This document shows positions 11,655 to 24,289 of a stretch of DNA of 64,000 bases, one piece after another. The DNA is from Sipunculus nudus (lineage: Eukaryota > Annelida > Sipuncula > Golfingiida > Sipunculidae). The position numbers and the translations under genes were made by a program. Numbering within the stretch: position 1 is the first letter of the stretch; every line of letters begins with the position of its first letter. The notes beneath the pieces are model-generated. The model was not told the origin of the DNA and searched no databases. It saw only the letters and a program-made list of their open reading frames with translations. Where the stretch lies: assembly GCA_026874595.1 (NCBI GenBank), contig CM049311.1, forward strand, positions 46,441,676-46,505,675, read 5' to 3'.

Positions 11655-11953
11655 TTAGGTCCTAAAATTTTATCACATTTGAATATTAGGATTCAAATCC
11701 TGATTTTTTTTTAAATTTCAAAATTGTTCAAGTCTCAACAGAAAGTGAATTTAACATTGAAATAACAAGATTCATCTTGTTTCTTTGTCCTGTGTATTAC
11801 ACAAAGTAGTTAGGTCCTAAAATTTTATCACATTTGAATATTAGGATTCAAATCCTGATTTTTTTTTAAATTTCAAAATTGTTCAAGTCTCAACAGAAAG
11901 TGAATTTAACATTGAAATAACAAGATTCATCTTGTTTCTTTGTCCTGTGTATT
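11655..11953. repeat. 144-bp perfect tandem duplication (period 155)
   Basis: The copies at 11655-11798 and 11810-11953 are identical as read by eye, including a 9-T run. They are separated by 11 bp. The perfect identity suggests a recent duplication within an older A copy. Confidence 0.95.
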
Positions 11954-12508
11954 GAAGGGGTGGGTGGGAGTAGGAGTTTTATTGTATATGTCTGTCAATA
12001 GAATGGGGTGGAGGTAGTCGGGAGGGACAGAGAAAGAAAGAGAGATTGAGAGCAAGGCTCTACAAAGTAGTTACTGCAGACAGCCTGACTCAGCTCACCT
12101 AAACTGAGGGAGCTGGCTAGAAGTTCAGCGATTACATCACAGCCTGGGGAGCTGAGGGCTAGCTCTAGCAAGCACACTGCATACCACTGTTCTATGCTGG
12201 CTTGATGTAAAAATACTTGACATGGTTCTTGAAAATTTGAAAAAAATCTAAAGTTTTTAAATAATTGGTTTCAAATTTCAGATTATAAAAGATTAAATCC
12301 TTATGTGTACAAGCTGTGAAAATTAAATCCACAGTGCTTACAGGACGAAAATGTGCCATGGTAAAATTTGGGCAAAATTTAAGGTACTTATTTTTCATTT
12401 ATGCTAATAACTTAAAAAAATTACCAAATTTTGATCTAATTTCTTGTATACAATTAAAACTAAGTTCAATATACTTTTATGCTTGAAATAAGCTCACTAG
12501 CTTAAAAA

Positions 12509-13662
12509 ACTAGAATACCGGTAGTCGACAAACGACTACCTGTATCCACCAAAATCAGAGTGGAACGGGTGAAGTGAGGCATGTATTGAGTGGCAAGGGG
12601 AAATAGAGTGAGGTGTGTTGCATATTAGCATGGCTGTGAGCAGCCAAAACTCTTATGTAGGTTGTGCCACCTACCACAAAATCAAGAAAGCCTTCCAAGA
12701 TGTATACATATGCAAAATTATAGGCAGAAAAGTCAAACCACTACCACGGCAGACAAACAGGACTCGTGCAAAAATGATGGCAGGTAGCAGCACCAATTTT
12801 GTGTATGATTAAGAGCTATGTGAGATCTACACACATGCGAAATTTCAGGGGGATATGTCCAACCAGTCCTGAGATATAAGCCTGAATGTCCTCAGTGTTA
12901 ACATAAATGTAGGTGGTGCCACCTGCCAAAAAAACTGAGAAAGGTATCCAAGATGTATAAACACGCAAAATTTTAGGCAGATAAGTCAAACCACTACTGA
13001 GATATGAGAGATTTTAGCCCATGGTAGACAAACAGAAGGACTTGTGCAAAATTGGTGGCAGGTGGCACCACCAATTTTGTGTATGATAAGAGCTATGTGA
13101 GATCTATACACATGCAAATTTTCAGGAAGATACATTAAACCAGTCCAGAGGTATAAGCATGGATGTCTGCAGCATGAACATGAATGTAGGTGGTGCCACC
13201 TGTCACAAAACCAAGAAAGCTATCCAGGATGTATACGCATGCCGAATTTCAGGTGAATTAGTCAAACCAGTACTGCAGAGATATGAGTGACTTTAACCCA
13301 AGGCAGAAGAACAGATGGACACTGTGCAAACATGGTGCAGGTGGCGCCACCATATTTTGTGTATGTTATAAAGCTATCCAAGGGCTACATTTGTACAAAA
13401 TTTTTTCCTGATCGGTCAAACAGTTCCTGAGATATGTGGGTTTATGTGTGGAAACGGACGCACAAATGGATGCTGGGCAGAGAGGAAAGGTTAGAGGTCA
13501 ACGCCAATTGGTTAGGCACCAGTTCACTTGTGACCCAATAATTTTTGTAAGTTTAGGAAAAATCAGTCCAGTAGTCTCAGAGGAGTTCTCCGGAAAAGAA
13601 TGCGGCGGCAGCAGAACCTGGTCAAAGACATAGTACCTGCAAAACTTCTTTTTGGTGGATAC
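12509..13662 (+). mobile_element. Family-D element inserted in family A
   Basis: It starts ACTAGAATACC, followed by a perfect hairpin GTAGTCGACAAACGACTAC (12521-12539). The body is about three units of 255-275 bp, each with a GGTGGYGCCACC-type palindrome, a phrase like tatccaagatgtatac and a phrase like cctgagatatgag. It ends near ggtggatac in an A-run. A-family sequence on either side (gctcactagctt and tatatatttcctgaa) is continuous when D is removed. Other copies are at 49822-51949 (minus) and 53219-53655. Confidence 0.7.
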
Positions 13663-14094
13663 AAAAATATTATGTTAATTGAGTATATATATTTCCTGAA
13701 TTTTGACAAAGTGCATTGTGTTTGGGCGCATAACTTCAAGAAATTACACAATTGTACTGACCTAAATTCTAGTTTGTACATAGCAAATGTACAGAGGAAT
13801 AAGTTTCTCAAATAAGTTAAAAAACAGATCAATGGTTTTGATATTATGCTGTCTTGAAGTGTAACAATAGGTTTTTAACGGAAAATTGAGGTTTTTCCAA
13901 AAGGTCTTGAAGAAACAAAGATATATATAGTGACCCAATTTTTGGTATGGTAGGAGATTTTGGGGATATCTAATTCTATTGTAGGTCCAACGGTTTCAAA
14001 ATGTGCCCTTTGAATGGACGGACACCCAAACGGACCGATGGACAAAGGACCATTGCTATAGCTCAGATGGTTTATAGTCGGCTGAGCTTAAAAT

Positions 14095-14884
14095 AAATTC
14101 TGTAAGATGAAACCATGCTTGTTTTTGAGAAGCCACAGCTAGCTATTAGTCTGGGCATATTAATTCTTTAAATTGACCCCATATTTGTTTTAGAAAATAT
14201 TCTAATTAAAGTGAGTGGCTGGCCCCCTCACGATATTTAAGTGAAAAATTCAGAGCAAAGCAAGGGCCACACAGACTTGCCCCAGCTTCTAAATATGACC
14301 TGCTGGCCATCCATTGATTCATGGTTTACTTTTGACAAAAATATGGCTAATCATAATTAATCATTCTTATTAATATTTTCCCTCATTTCCCAAACCTTAC
14401 AAACACTATGAGGCCTTTTTAAATATATTCATCAAGACTGGCGTTTAAGTCTGTATCAATCATCACTAATTAATTCAATTAATTTCATGGTTTTAAATCA
14501 GCTGCTCATTTCAAACAGGGATGATAGTCAACTGTGATATGAGGACAGTAAATTGATAATTTAAGGACATTTCATAATTGTGATCAAATTTCTGTAAATG
14601 AAATATCTTCAGAAAATTAAAATAGCTTACTGCAGTCTGACCTAATTTGATGTGATATCTGGAACAAAACAGGGCTGAACACAATGGTAATACAGATTAA
14701 GGACTACAGGAATTCAATAAGAAAGAAAGAACAATTATGTTACATCGGCAGTAACCACCATATTACAAGTGGCAAATTGGACTGGATAATACATTGATGA
14801 TGGTTTACCAGAGCATTACCTATGATTAGAATAGATAAATGACAAATAGTCATCAATAAATCATATGATAAGTGCCGTTTGAGT
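14095..14884. other. Sequence without recognisable features
   Basis: I see no repeat of the families described here, no RNA gene and no convincing exon. Confidence 0.45.
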
Positions 14885-15000
14885 GCAAGTCTAAGTCAAG
14901 GTGACTCAAGTCCAAGTCCAAATCCTTTAGGTTCAAGTCCAAGTCTACTTTCTTTGTGTCTGAGTCATGTTTAATCTGAGTCCAAGTCTTAGTCCAAAAC
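14885..15000. repeat. Degenerate CAAGTC simple repeat
   Basis: About 115 bp of imperfect aagtcc/caagtc units, including gactcaagtccaagtccaaa and gagtccaagtcttagtcc. Confidence 0.8.
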
Positions 15001-15121
15001 AAATATCATTAAAAAGCAATTTAACATAAAAATTTCAGATTATCATGTACATTTGAAGTTAGTTCACACATACTTTTACTGTAATGGTTATTCTTATTTA
15101 TAGCTCTTGCTGGCTAGTCCT

Positions 15122-15244
15122 ACCCTAGCAGGCACTGGACGTTGATTCAACATTAATTCAACGTTGTATACGGCAATTCAACATTGAAATCACGTTGAAT
15201 TAACGCTGAATTAACGTTGCATTAACATCCAGTGCCTGCTGGGA
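15122..15244. mobile_element. Short fold-back MITE with CAACGTT units
   Basis: The left end AGCAGGCACTGGACGTT and the right end AACATCCAGTGCCTGCT are inverted repeats differing at one position, and the inverted similarity continues inward through ttaattcaac. The interior is made of attcaacgtt/aacgttgaat units with AACGTT palindromes. The total is about 123 bp. No clear target duplication was identified. It is too short to encode anything. Structures of this kind are typical of MITEs. Confidence 0.75.
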
Positions 15245-15716
15245 CATGACTGAGGCACTGATAGGGTATTATTAAACAAGGGCCCTTTAACTCTGAAGCT
15301 GTATAACCAGTGCTCTCTGATTATAACATTTTTTTACGAAGCAGAGAAGTTGAAGTTATATTGATTTATTCAGAAATTTTGAGCTGGATAAGCTAAAAAT
15401 AAATATTAATCAAGAGCACATAAACTTCCAATGTATAACATTCTTAAGGAAATTGATTTTCAAATTACTTATTCAAATAATTAAGAAAAAATACATTCCA
15501 TAATGACATAAGTTTACCCTTCAAATAATTAAGAAAAGTTCATCCAAAAGTAATTGTATTAAGTTTACCCTTCCTCAGGAAATGTTATAGCTGTCTACTC
15601 AAACAAAACTATATGCAACTAGATATTTCATGGCACCCCAGGTGCCACATTATCCCCAGACAATTAATTCCCCCCTTTAAGAATAGCCCCCCCCCCCATC
15701 TTCAGCAACAATTAAT

Positions 15717-16857
15717 ATCAGACCACTCTCATAGAAAAGGTGACTCTCATAGAAATGGTTAATCACCCCAATTTCAATATACATCATCCACTAATCCATG
15801 TCTATGTATATGCATAATATGAAAGAAATGTGTCTATTAGTTTTTGACTTATAATGCTCAAAGCACTGTAAAGTAACAATGATGGGGTATTAGACGGCAC
15901 AAAATAAGTAAAATGAATAACAGGTGGCACTACAAGTTTCCGGTACATGACAACACTATCCAAGATCTTCAGTCAAGTTGATTTTTGGACCAATCCATGC
16001 ATCCCTTATCGAGATATTAATGATTTTGTGTGATTTTCACCATATATGGCAATATTTAAGGTCAAGGCCACACCACAGAAAAGGTCATGACCCCAATTTA
16101 TATACACATCATCCCATAACCCATGTCTTTGTATATGCATAATATGAAAGAAATCTGTCCATTAGTTTTTTACTTATAATGCTCAAAGTACTGTTAAGTG
16201 TCAATGATGGGGGTATTAAATGGCATGAAAACAAGTAAAAGAATAACAGGTGGCACCACCAGTTTCCAGTTCATGACAACACTATCCAAGATCTTCAGTC
16301 AAATTGATTTTTGGACCAATCCATGCATCCCTTATTGAGATATTAATGATTTTGTGTGATTTTCACCATATATGGCAATATTCAAGGTCAAGGCCACTCT
16401 CATAGGAAAGGTCATGACCCCAATTTAAATAAACATCATCCCATAACCCATATCTATGTATGCATAATATAAAAGAAATCTGTCCATTAGTTTATACATA
16501 TAATGCTCACAGTACTGTCAAGTGGCAATTTTGGGGGTATTAAAAGGCACAAAAACAAGTAAAGAATAATAGGTGGCGCCACAACATGACAACCCTATCC
16601 ATGATCTTCCATCAACTTGATTTTGGATTCAATCCATGCATGATTTCTTGAGATATTTTAAAGAATTTGTGTGATTTTTCCCCAAAAATTGACCTATTCA
16701 AGGTCAAGGACACTCTCCTAGTCAAGGTCATGACCTCTTTTTTTAGAGGCGTTGTCCTCTAACCCATATCTATACATATACCAAGTTTGGTAAAGATCTG
16801 TGAAATGTTTTTTGAGTTATTGCACTAACAAGATTTATATGCGGCGGAGGGACCAGC
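15717..16857 (+). repeat. Tandem repeat, period about 325 bp, 3.3 copies
   Basis: The phrase catcatcc..taacccatgtctatg recurs at 15782, 16107 and 16434 and, diverged, near 16750, giving spacings of 325, 327 and about 317 bp. Each unit also holds aggtggcaccacc-like sequence (15927, 16247, 16570), ccaatccatgcatccctta and gagatattaatgattttgtg. The last unit ends with ccaagtttggtaaagatctg and tgcggcggaggg. The unit layout resembles families B, C, D and G although the sequences differ. Confidence 0.8.
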
Positions 16858-17023
16858 ATGAAAACATAGTATCCCCTGACTTTGTTTTGGGAAACAATAA
16901 ATCTTTATTCTGACTCAAAAACATCTTCCTCTCAAAGAATATATTATGGTTGAGATAATGAACATTCTCAGTGTCAAGATAGTTTAACATCATGGCATAA
17001 TAAAAGGGAAGAATAGAAGGGTC

Positions 17024-18472
17024 CAAGACACAGCATGCATTAAACCAATGCCATTATCAATGAATTACTTGGGAAAGTCTGTTCTTGGTAAGCAATATAC
17101 ATGTACATGAAGAACAGTCTAAAAGAAACAATCTTCAACCAAAACAGTTTTCTGTATGCTGAAGGACCTGAAGAGTTCAATTAATTCAAGAGAATATTGA
17201 GAAATATACATAAATTGAATAAATGGACTTCAAAATATACCGCCCTGGTCCAACTGAAACCCTGATAGGAATCCTAACCAGCCCATACAGTTGGGTTTCA
17301 CTGAATTTTACTTAATCATTTTGTGGAAAGACAATTGGATGTTACAACATAAATCACTTGCATCATTTTTGTTGACAACAAACTGGTCAAATGGATGAAA
17401 GAATATGAAAGCACAGCTTAGTGAAATTGTAGTATTTAATCCGATTATTTGACCATAAATAAATAATGTTACATAGGTTACATTGTTGGAAGATATTTCT
17501 TAATTATTATTCACAATTAAATTCATGTGGTGTTCATTTGGCCATGTTGTCAGTCATCACCATGGACAAAGGTGAGGTTTGTACTGCTAGTCCAACAGAG
17601 TTATAACTTTGTGTGTGCAGTTAAAAGTTGTAGAAGGACAATATAATAGATAACAAAATAAAAAGTTTAACAATATTAATCCCATTGAGGGGAATGTTTT
17701 ATTTTGCACTTCATCTGTATTTTTCTTGGTTATTGGGTGAGCTACGAGTATATGATTTTCATCCATAATCGTTGTTTACTCAGCACATACAGTGCCCAGC
17801 AGTCTGCAATTTGCCAACACCTACAAAATATTTGTTTGGACAATAAATTCATGTCATCAAAGTACATATCATGTATGAATTATTACAAATATATATAAAC
17901 TTTTTTACTTCAACCAATTGTATATCTACAATTTGCCTTGGCCTGTTCTGTGTCTTGGCTGGGTTTTTCAATGAACGGACAATAGAAAATATAGAGGTCA
18001 CTCCATTTATATCAAGGGCAGCAACAAATTATGTACTGAGTGTAATATCTGTAGATAAAACCTGATTTCATCATTACCCTTGTTGCAAACTGGATGTAAT
18101 GATTTTCACTATTAAATGGTCTGTAGGCCACAAAAATATATAGTTTGTCTAGTGACATCAGAAAAAACCTAAAGAAAAAATCTGTCAAAATAGCCAGATG
18201 TAAAATCTTCCTAAATATAGGCTGACAGGCTGTCCTCACAGCCGCTGAACGGCTATGACTGTAAGAACCAAAGCATATATGCCCCTCATAAGCCCTGGAA
18301 TTCAATATTAACCCCTGACTTGGCATTAGTCTTACCAGGGCACTAGATCAAACAGGCAACCTCCCTGCATCGATGCTGATTATCGCATGCTCTTCTCCTC
18401 CACCTCATACAATTTCCTCATCTATTTTCACTTCCAGCTGCTCTGTGGGCTTCTGTGAAACTGAATTGCAGA
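17024..18472. other. Sequence without firm features
   Basis: No repeat family was recognised. One item deserves a note: caccATGGACAAAG|GTGAGG at 17558-17577 is an ideal start context directly followed by a consensus donor, which would make a first exon coding only Met-Asp-Lys. No downstream exon in phase was found. Open frames at 17704-18326 have no recognisable domain. Confidence 0.4.
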
Positions 18473-19885
18473 GTCCAGGCAAGGTCAAGTCATGCTGTGT
18501 CATGTGGCAGAGCAGAGTGGCAAGGTCAAGTAAGTCATGCTGTGTCATGTGGTAATGCAGAGTGGCAAGGTCAAGTCATGCTGTGTTGTGTGGCAGAGCA
18601 GAGTGGCAAGGTCAATTAAGTCATGCTGTGTCATGTGTTAATGCAGAGTGGCAAGGTCAAGTCATGCTGTGTCATGTGGCAGAGCAAAGTGGCAAGGTCA
18701 AGTCATGCTGTGTCATGTGGCAGAGCAGAGTGGCAAGGTCAAGTCATGCTGTGTCATGTGGTAGTGCAGAGTGGCAAGATCAAGACATGCTGTGTCATGT
18801 GGCAGAGCAGAGTGGCAAGGTCAAGTCATGCTGTGTTGTGTGGTAGTGCAGAGTGGCAAGGTCAAGTCATGCTGTGTCATGTGGCAGAGCAGAGTGGTAA
18901 GGTCAAGTCATGCTGTGTCATGTGGCAGAGCAGAGTGGCAAGGTCAAGTCATGCTGTGTCATGTGGCAGAGCAGAGTGGCAAGGTCAAGTCATGCTGTGT
19001 TGTGTGGCAGAGCAGAGTGGTAAGGTAAAGTCATGCTGTGTCATGTGGCAGAGCAGAGAGGCAAGGTCAAGTCATGCTGTGTCATGTGGTAGTGCAGAGT
19101 GGCAAGATCAAGACATGCTGTGTCATGTGGCAGAGCAAAGTGGCAAGGTCAAGTCATGCTGTGTCATGTGGTAGTGCAGAGTGGCAAGGTCAAGTCATGC
19201 TGTGTCATGTGGCAGATCAGAGCGGCAAGGTCAAGTCATGCTGTGTCATGTGGCAGATCAGAGTGGTAAGGTCAAGTCATGCTGTGTCATGTGGCAGAGC
19301 AGAGTGGCAAAATCAAGTCATGATGTGTCATGTGGCAGATCAGAGTGGTAAGGTCAAGTCATGCTGTGTCATGTGGCAGATCAGAGTGGTAAGGTCAAGT
19401 CATGCTGTGTCATGTGGCAGAGCAGAGTGGCAAAATCAAGTCATGATGTGTCATGTGGCAGATCAGAGTGGTAAGGTCAAGTCATGCTGTGTCATGTGGT
19501 AGTGCAGAGTGGCAAGGTCAAGTCATGCTGTGTCATGTGGTAGTGCAGAGTGGCAAGGTCAAGTCATGCTGTGTCATGTGGCAGAGCAGAGCGGCAAGGT
19601 CAAGTCATGCTGTGTCATGTGGCAGAGCAGAGTGGCAAGATCAAGACATGCTGTGTCATGTGGCAGAGCAGAGCGGCAAGGTCAAGTCATGCTGTGTCAT
19701 GTGGCAGAGCAGAGTGGCAAATCAAGTCATGATGTGTCATGTGGCAGATCAGAGTGGTAAGGTCAAGTCATGCTGTGTCATGTGGTAGTGCAGAGTGGCA
19801 AGGTCAAGTCATGCTGTGTCATGTGGTAGAGCAGAGCTGCAAGGAGAATTCAGTCACACTGTGTCATGTGGCAGAGCAGAGTGGC
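18473..19885 (+). repeat. 41-bp minisatellite/satellite array, about 34 copies
   Basis: The unit is gcagagcagagtggcaaggt followed by caagtcatgctgtgtcatgtg. Variants include gtagtgcag, gcagatcagagtggtaagg and caagatcaagacatg. Stretches show higher-order structure: a three-unit, 123-bp block repeats at 19255 and 19378. The consensus has no stop codon on the plus strand, and 41 is not a multiple of 3, so all three plus frames stay open and give overlapping open frames of up to 183 codons with a 41-residue repeat. These are not genes. Confidence 0.97.
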
Positions 19886-19890
19886 CTTCC

Positions 19891-21248
19891 ATACACATAT
19901 ATTTTATTATTTTTAAATCACAAATGTTTAAACTGAATTAAAAAAAAAATAATGCTACAACACAGCATATTCATGGTTATTTCTTGAATCACTATTGAAA
20001 AGTTTTTTACACAGGAGTTTTCAGTACATGCTTTATTTTATTCATCAAAATAAAAGATTCAGTAAATCTGATAAAATAAAAACATCTTTTCAAATAAATT
20101 ATACACACTGTTGGTTGAATGAGGGACAAACAATATCATTTTGCTATTTACTATCTCAGCTATAATTTATTTCTGGAATTAATAGTCAATTTCACACCTG
20201 GTGAAGTTTTTACTCTTCTGAAGTAAGGAATTACTTATCTGATGAACAGCCACACTTTCATAGCAATACACCACTTTGTGGACACAATTAAATGTGCACT
20301 TTAATCATTGTAACCCTGGTGGTACTATACAAAATCTAAAATGTAGCATAGCCTAGAATAAGAATGAATCAAATACAGAAAATTATAAAATTTCATCTTG
20401 TTTATGCACCAGCTGTGGGGGAGGGGGGGGGGCAGTGCAGGGCAGAGGGGAAGCCTGCTAGTAGTGGCTAAGCTGAGCAAAGGCAAAGCTGCCTGGAGAG
20501 GGTTACATAACGCAAGTGAAGGCTGTATTACTAGGTGGATTTGATGTTAACAACACTTGACATGGTGTATAAAAACTTGAATAAAAGCTTCTCTCTTCAA
20601 TCAATTCCTTTGAAATTTCAGATTTTAAAAGATTAAATCCTTATGTATATATGTTGTGAAAATTAAATCAACAGTGCTTACAAAGAAAAAACGTGCTGTA
20701 GCCAAAGAAGGACAAAATTTAAGGTATTGATTTTTATTTATGCTAATAACTTAAAAAAATTGCAAAATTCAGATCTAATTTTGGGTAAACAATGGAATCT
20801 TGATTAAATAAAGTTATATCCCTGAAAAAAAAAGTCTCCAGCTTCAGCAATTCTCATGTTAAGTGAGTAAATATATTTCCTGAATCTTAAAAAATGTATT
20901 ATATTTGGGCCCACAACTTCAAAACAATAAGCAATACAAATTTTTGGTATGTTCAAAGAAAATGTATGGAAGAATATGAACACTAAATATAATTAAAAAA
21001 AGATAGGTGGTTTTGATATTAGGTAGCCTTGAAGTTTAACAATGGTTTTTTATGGAAACAGAAGTTTTTCCTTAATGTTCAAAGGAACGAAGCTCTAGTG
21101 ACCCAATTTTTGGTGTGGTAGGAGATTTTGGGGACATCTTACTGTATGCAAAATTTTGGATTCATAGGTCCAACGGTTTCAAAACGTGCCCTGTTAACGG
21201 CTGGACAGCGGACAATTGACCACGACTATAGCTCAGATGACTTATAAA
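19891..21248 (+). mobile_element. Long family-A copy, 3' truncated
   Basis: It aligns collinearly with 41661-42916. Shared blocks include cacatatattttattattt, ggttgaatgagggacaaaca, ggacacaattaaatgtgcac, a poly-G tract (about 20415-20431) and tttgggcccacaac. Near its end it holds ctatagctcagatgactta (21225-21243), the first arm of the class 3' hairpin, after which the match is lost. Its left end abuts the 41-bp satellite directly. Confidence 0.75.
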
Positions 21249-22597
21249 ATCTAAAAGCTAGGAGAGAGATGTGAAGCTGGTGTATCTCTGTCTTCCCTGG
21301 TAGGACAATGGCAGATGTTTGGCATACTAGGATGGAACTGACTTCAACCTAGGTAAACTAGCAAGTTATTGATCTCCATTTCAACTTGTACCCGGTGGAA
21401 GTTATGACCATTGACATGAACCAAGAGATACCTTCTATGATTGTTATGTTCTGTTAAGTATATGTGAAACTGTGATCTTCAACCAGAAGATGAAGCTAAA
21501 TCTACAGGCGGAACGTGTAACCTACAATGTTCACCAGCAGTCTGTAACAATGTGCATGACATTCAACTACAATATGTAACCATGATAAACAACCAGAATG
21601 TGAGCCATAATGACAACAGGAACTGGTGTCTATGAATTGTCTGGAAAATAAATAAAAGTCCCAAAATCATTCAAGTTGGACCAAAATCTAATCAGCTGTG
21701 AAGACCCATAACAACTGCCTTTATAATAGAAGTAGACCCCATAAAGTTTTTTTTTTAATATCCCTGCGCATAGATATTGTTTACAGACAGACAGATTACT
21801 ATATCTGCTGAGGGGGGATTTCAAGAGATCTAAATAGCATACCATAACTGATTCTACAAAAATATGACACAGTTATGACCCTTTAACCCGAGCAGAAAAT
21901 AGTGATCCACAAAAGTTCAGGGGATGGTGTTTATAAAGTAAGAAAATTTTACAGCCTATATACACTAGTTTGTTTACATAAAGCACATCTGAAGAGAAAC
22001 TGGTTGACACAAGGTACATTAATGTCCATGGGGACTCATGTCTGTGTAATAAGAAGGCAGCTGTAGGACATTCATCATGTGATATACGTCCCCTGAAGGC
22101 ACATACACCATCCTATAGTGCCAGCCTAATGTAGATGTAAACCTCCCTCCTGAGACAGGGGTCATTTACATCAGAGGGATCAGTTCTATAAAACATTACA
22201 CACAAGTCCCTCCCCATGCTTCCTCTCACATATAAAACTGACAAACTGTGGATATGATAGACTCACATATATGTATGGATATGTATGCTCACATAGCCAA
22301 GTTATAAGAATTACCACACATCATACACATGTTGGACTATATACCACTCCTATATGTTTCACACACACTGTACTGTTTGCTTAAAGGTGCCCATTCCTTT
22401 ACTTGTAGTCATATTAGGTATACATTGTTCTCTCCTGGATAAATATATAGTACCTGCAAAGATTATGTTCTAAACCATTTCCTTACACATAAACACAGCA
22501 GAAATAAACTTGCACCAGGCCAGATTGGTGGCATGAAAGAAAACAAACACAAGTGCCCTGCTTTGTTGTCATAAATCAAGATTCAAACCAATCAAAC
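21249..22597. other. Sequence without recognisable features
   Basis: No gene, RNA gene or recognised repeat family. The minus-strand open frame at 21630-21845 has no domain I recognise. Confidence 0.45.
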
Positions 22598-24159
22598 AAC
22601 AAGTGGTCCATGGGCAATGATGCTCAGCTGAATTTGACTGGGTGCTCATTTCTTTTATTAATGTTTTATATTGTCTGTGAGTAGCCTATGGCTAATAATA
22701 CTATTTTGACAAATACTATTAGAATTAAGTGACCAAATTTCAGGATTCAACAGAGATTTGCCAAGGACCCCTCTGGATTTTACAATAGAAAGTTCCAAGG
22801 AAAATGGATACAATTTATACCCTATCTGTCTAGCTGCTCAAAGCATGGTTCTGGTCAACAGCTCGCAGAATATAGGTCACCATGACCTAATTTCAGGTTT
22901 CTGGGGAGTTTTGCCAAGGACCTTCCTGGATGTTATGTTAGAAGAGTCTAGGACTAATGGATACAATTTGTGCCCGGTCTTACTGCTCAAAATCATGTTT
23001 CTGGCAAGTAGCTTGCAGAATATAGGTCAACATGCACTAATTTTAAATATTAAAGGAGATTAGCCTAGGACCTATGCCTAATGCAATTACAAATTGTACC
23101 CATCCGACATGCAGGGTGCTCAAAACATGTTGGCCTGTAACGTGCAGTTTTCCAGTTGGATTTGCCGAGATCTCCCTGGATGTTGTGTTAGAAGATTTTA
23201 GGGCTTAAGGATACAATTTGTACCTAATCTGACTGTATTTGACAGGTATTATAAGAATTAAGTGACCTGATTTCAGGATTAAAAGGAGACTTGCCAAGGA
23301 CCTCCCTGGACTTTACAACAGAAGGTTCCAAGGAAAATAGATACAATTTATACCCTGTCTGTCTGGGTGCTCAAATTCATATTTTTGGCTCATAGCTCAC
23401 AGGACATAGCCTATCAGGTCACCATGACTTAATTGCAGGCTATCAAAGAAATTTGTCTAGAACCTCCCTGGATGTTGCGTTAGAAGATGTAAGGCCTATA
23501 ATAGATACAATTTGTGACTGTCTGCGTGCTTATATGACATATCTTTTGTGATAGGTCGCTAATGTCAGGTTTCCAAGCTAGGACATTTCCCTAGGACCTC
23601 CCTAAATGTCATGTTGGAGAATACAAGGCCTAAGAACTAGTCAATTTGCTTAGAAACTTTCATGAATTGTGTTAGAAGATTCTAGGCTTCACAGATACAA
23701 TTTGTCCCCATCTGACATTTAGGGTGCTAATTATATGTCTCGTCTCAATCTGCTCTCCTCCTCTCTGTCAACAAGGTATCACAATTGTGGATTCCGCAAC
23801 AAGGTGCTCATATGACATCTTTTCCCTATAGGTAGCAGAGTATAGGTCACATTGACCTAGTTTCAAGCTTCCAAGGACATTTGCCTAGGTTAGAGGATTC
23901 TAGGCCAAATGGATGAAATTTGTGCCCCGTCTGACTGTTTGGGTGCTCAAAATCATGTTTTCGGCCTGAGGTCACAATTTATAGGTCACCATGACCTAAT
24001 TTCAGGTTTCCAAGGAGATTTGCCCAGGACCTCCCTGGATGTACAGTAAGAAGTTTCAAGGTCTAACGGTTACGATTTGTGCCCTGTTAAAACCGGACAG
24101 ACGTTGGCAAAGGGTGATCGCTCTAGCACGATATGACTTACAGTCAGCTGAGCTAAAAA
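22598..24159 (+). mobile_element. Full-length family-B element
   Basis: The 5' end is AACAAG then tggtccatgggcaatgatgc and tcagctga. The 3' end (about 24131-24159) is the hairpin whose second half is tcagctgagct, followed by AAAAA. Between them, units of about 130-160 bp repeat the phrases ggacctccctggatgtt, ttagaagattctagg, atacaatttgtgccc and aatataggtcaccatgacct. A run with gttaaaaccggacagacg precedes the 3' hairpin. It has no coding capacity. At 1.56 kb it is the most complete uninterrupted B copy here. Confidence 0.75.
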
Positions 24160-24289
24160 TCAATGAAACCAATCTATCCTTTTACAAGAAAGAAAGAACA
24201 ATACCCTAGGATAATTCTTGTGAAAAATTAAACCATTCAGCTTCACAGTTTAATCAAAAAACATTTGTAAGCCAAATGAGGCTAAAATT

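Larger units (their letters stand above)
11059..14094 (+). mobile_element. Near-full family-A copy, interrupted by family D
   Basis: The 5' end (11059-11091) carries the A/B signature: ggaccaatgggtcat then cgctcagctga. The 3' end (14060-14088) is the class hairpin, with arms AGCTCAG and CTGAGCT around inner arms that pair imperfectly, followed by an A-run. A variant of the usual 3' lead-in precedes it: tccaacggtttcaaaatgtg and a run of cggacggacacc-like units. Inside are a 155-bp-period duplication (11655-11953) and a D element (12509-13662). No protein is encoded. The element is non-autonomous and its mobilising partner is unknown. Confidence 0.65.

Noticed and set aside
15717-16857. CRISPR-like regular spacing
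   Set aside because: Units of about 325 bp are similar along their whole length with no unique spacers, so it is an ordinary tandem repeat; the same holds for the 180-bp and 276-bp arrays.
18373-19936. Overlapping plus-strand open frames of up to 183 codons
   Set aside because: They are read-through of the stop-free 41-bp satellite in all three frames; the peptide repeat is the DNA repeat.
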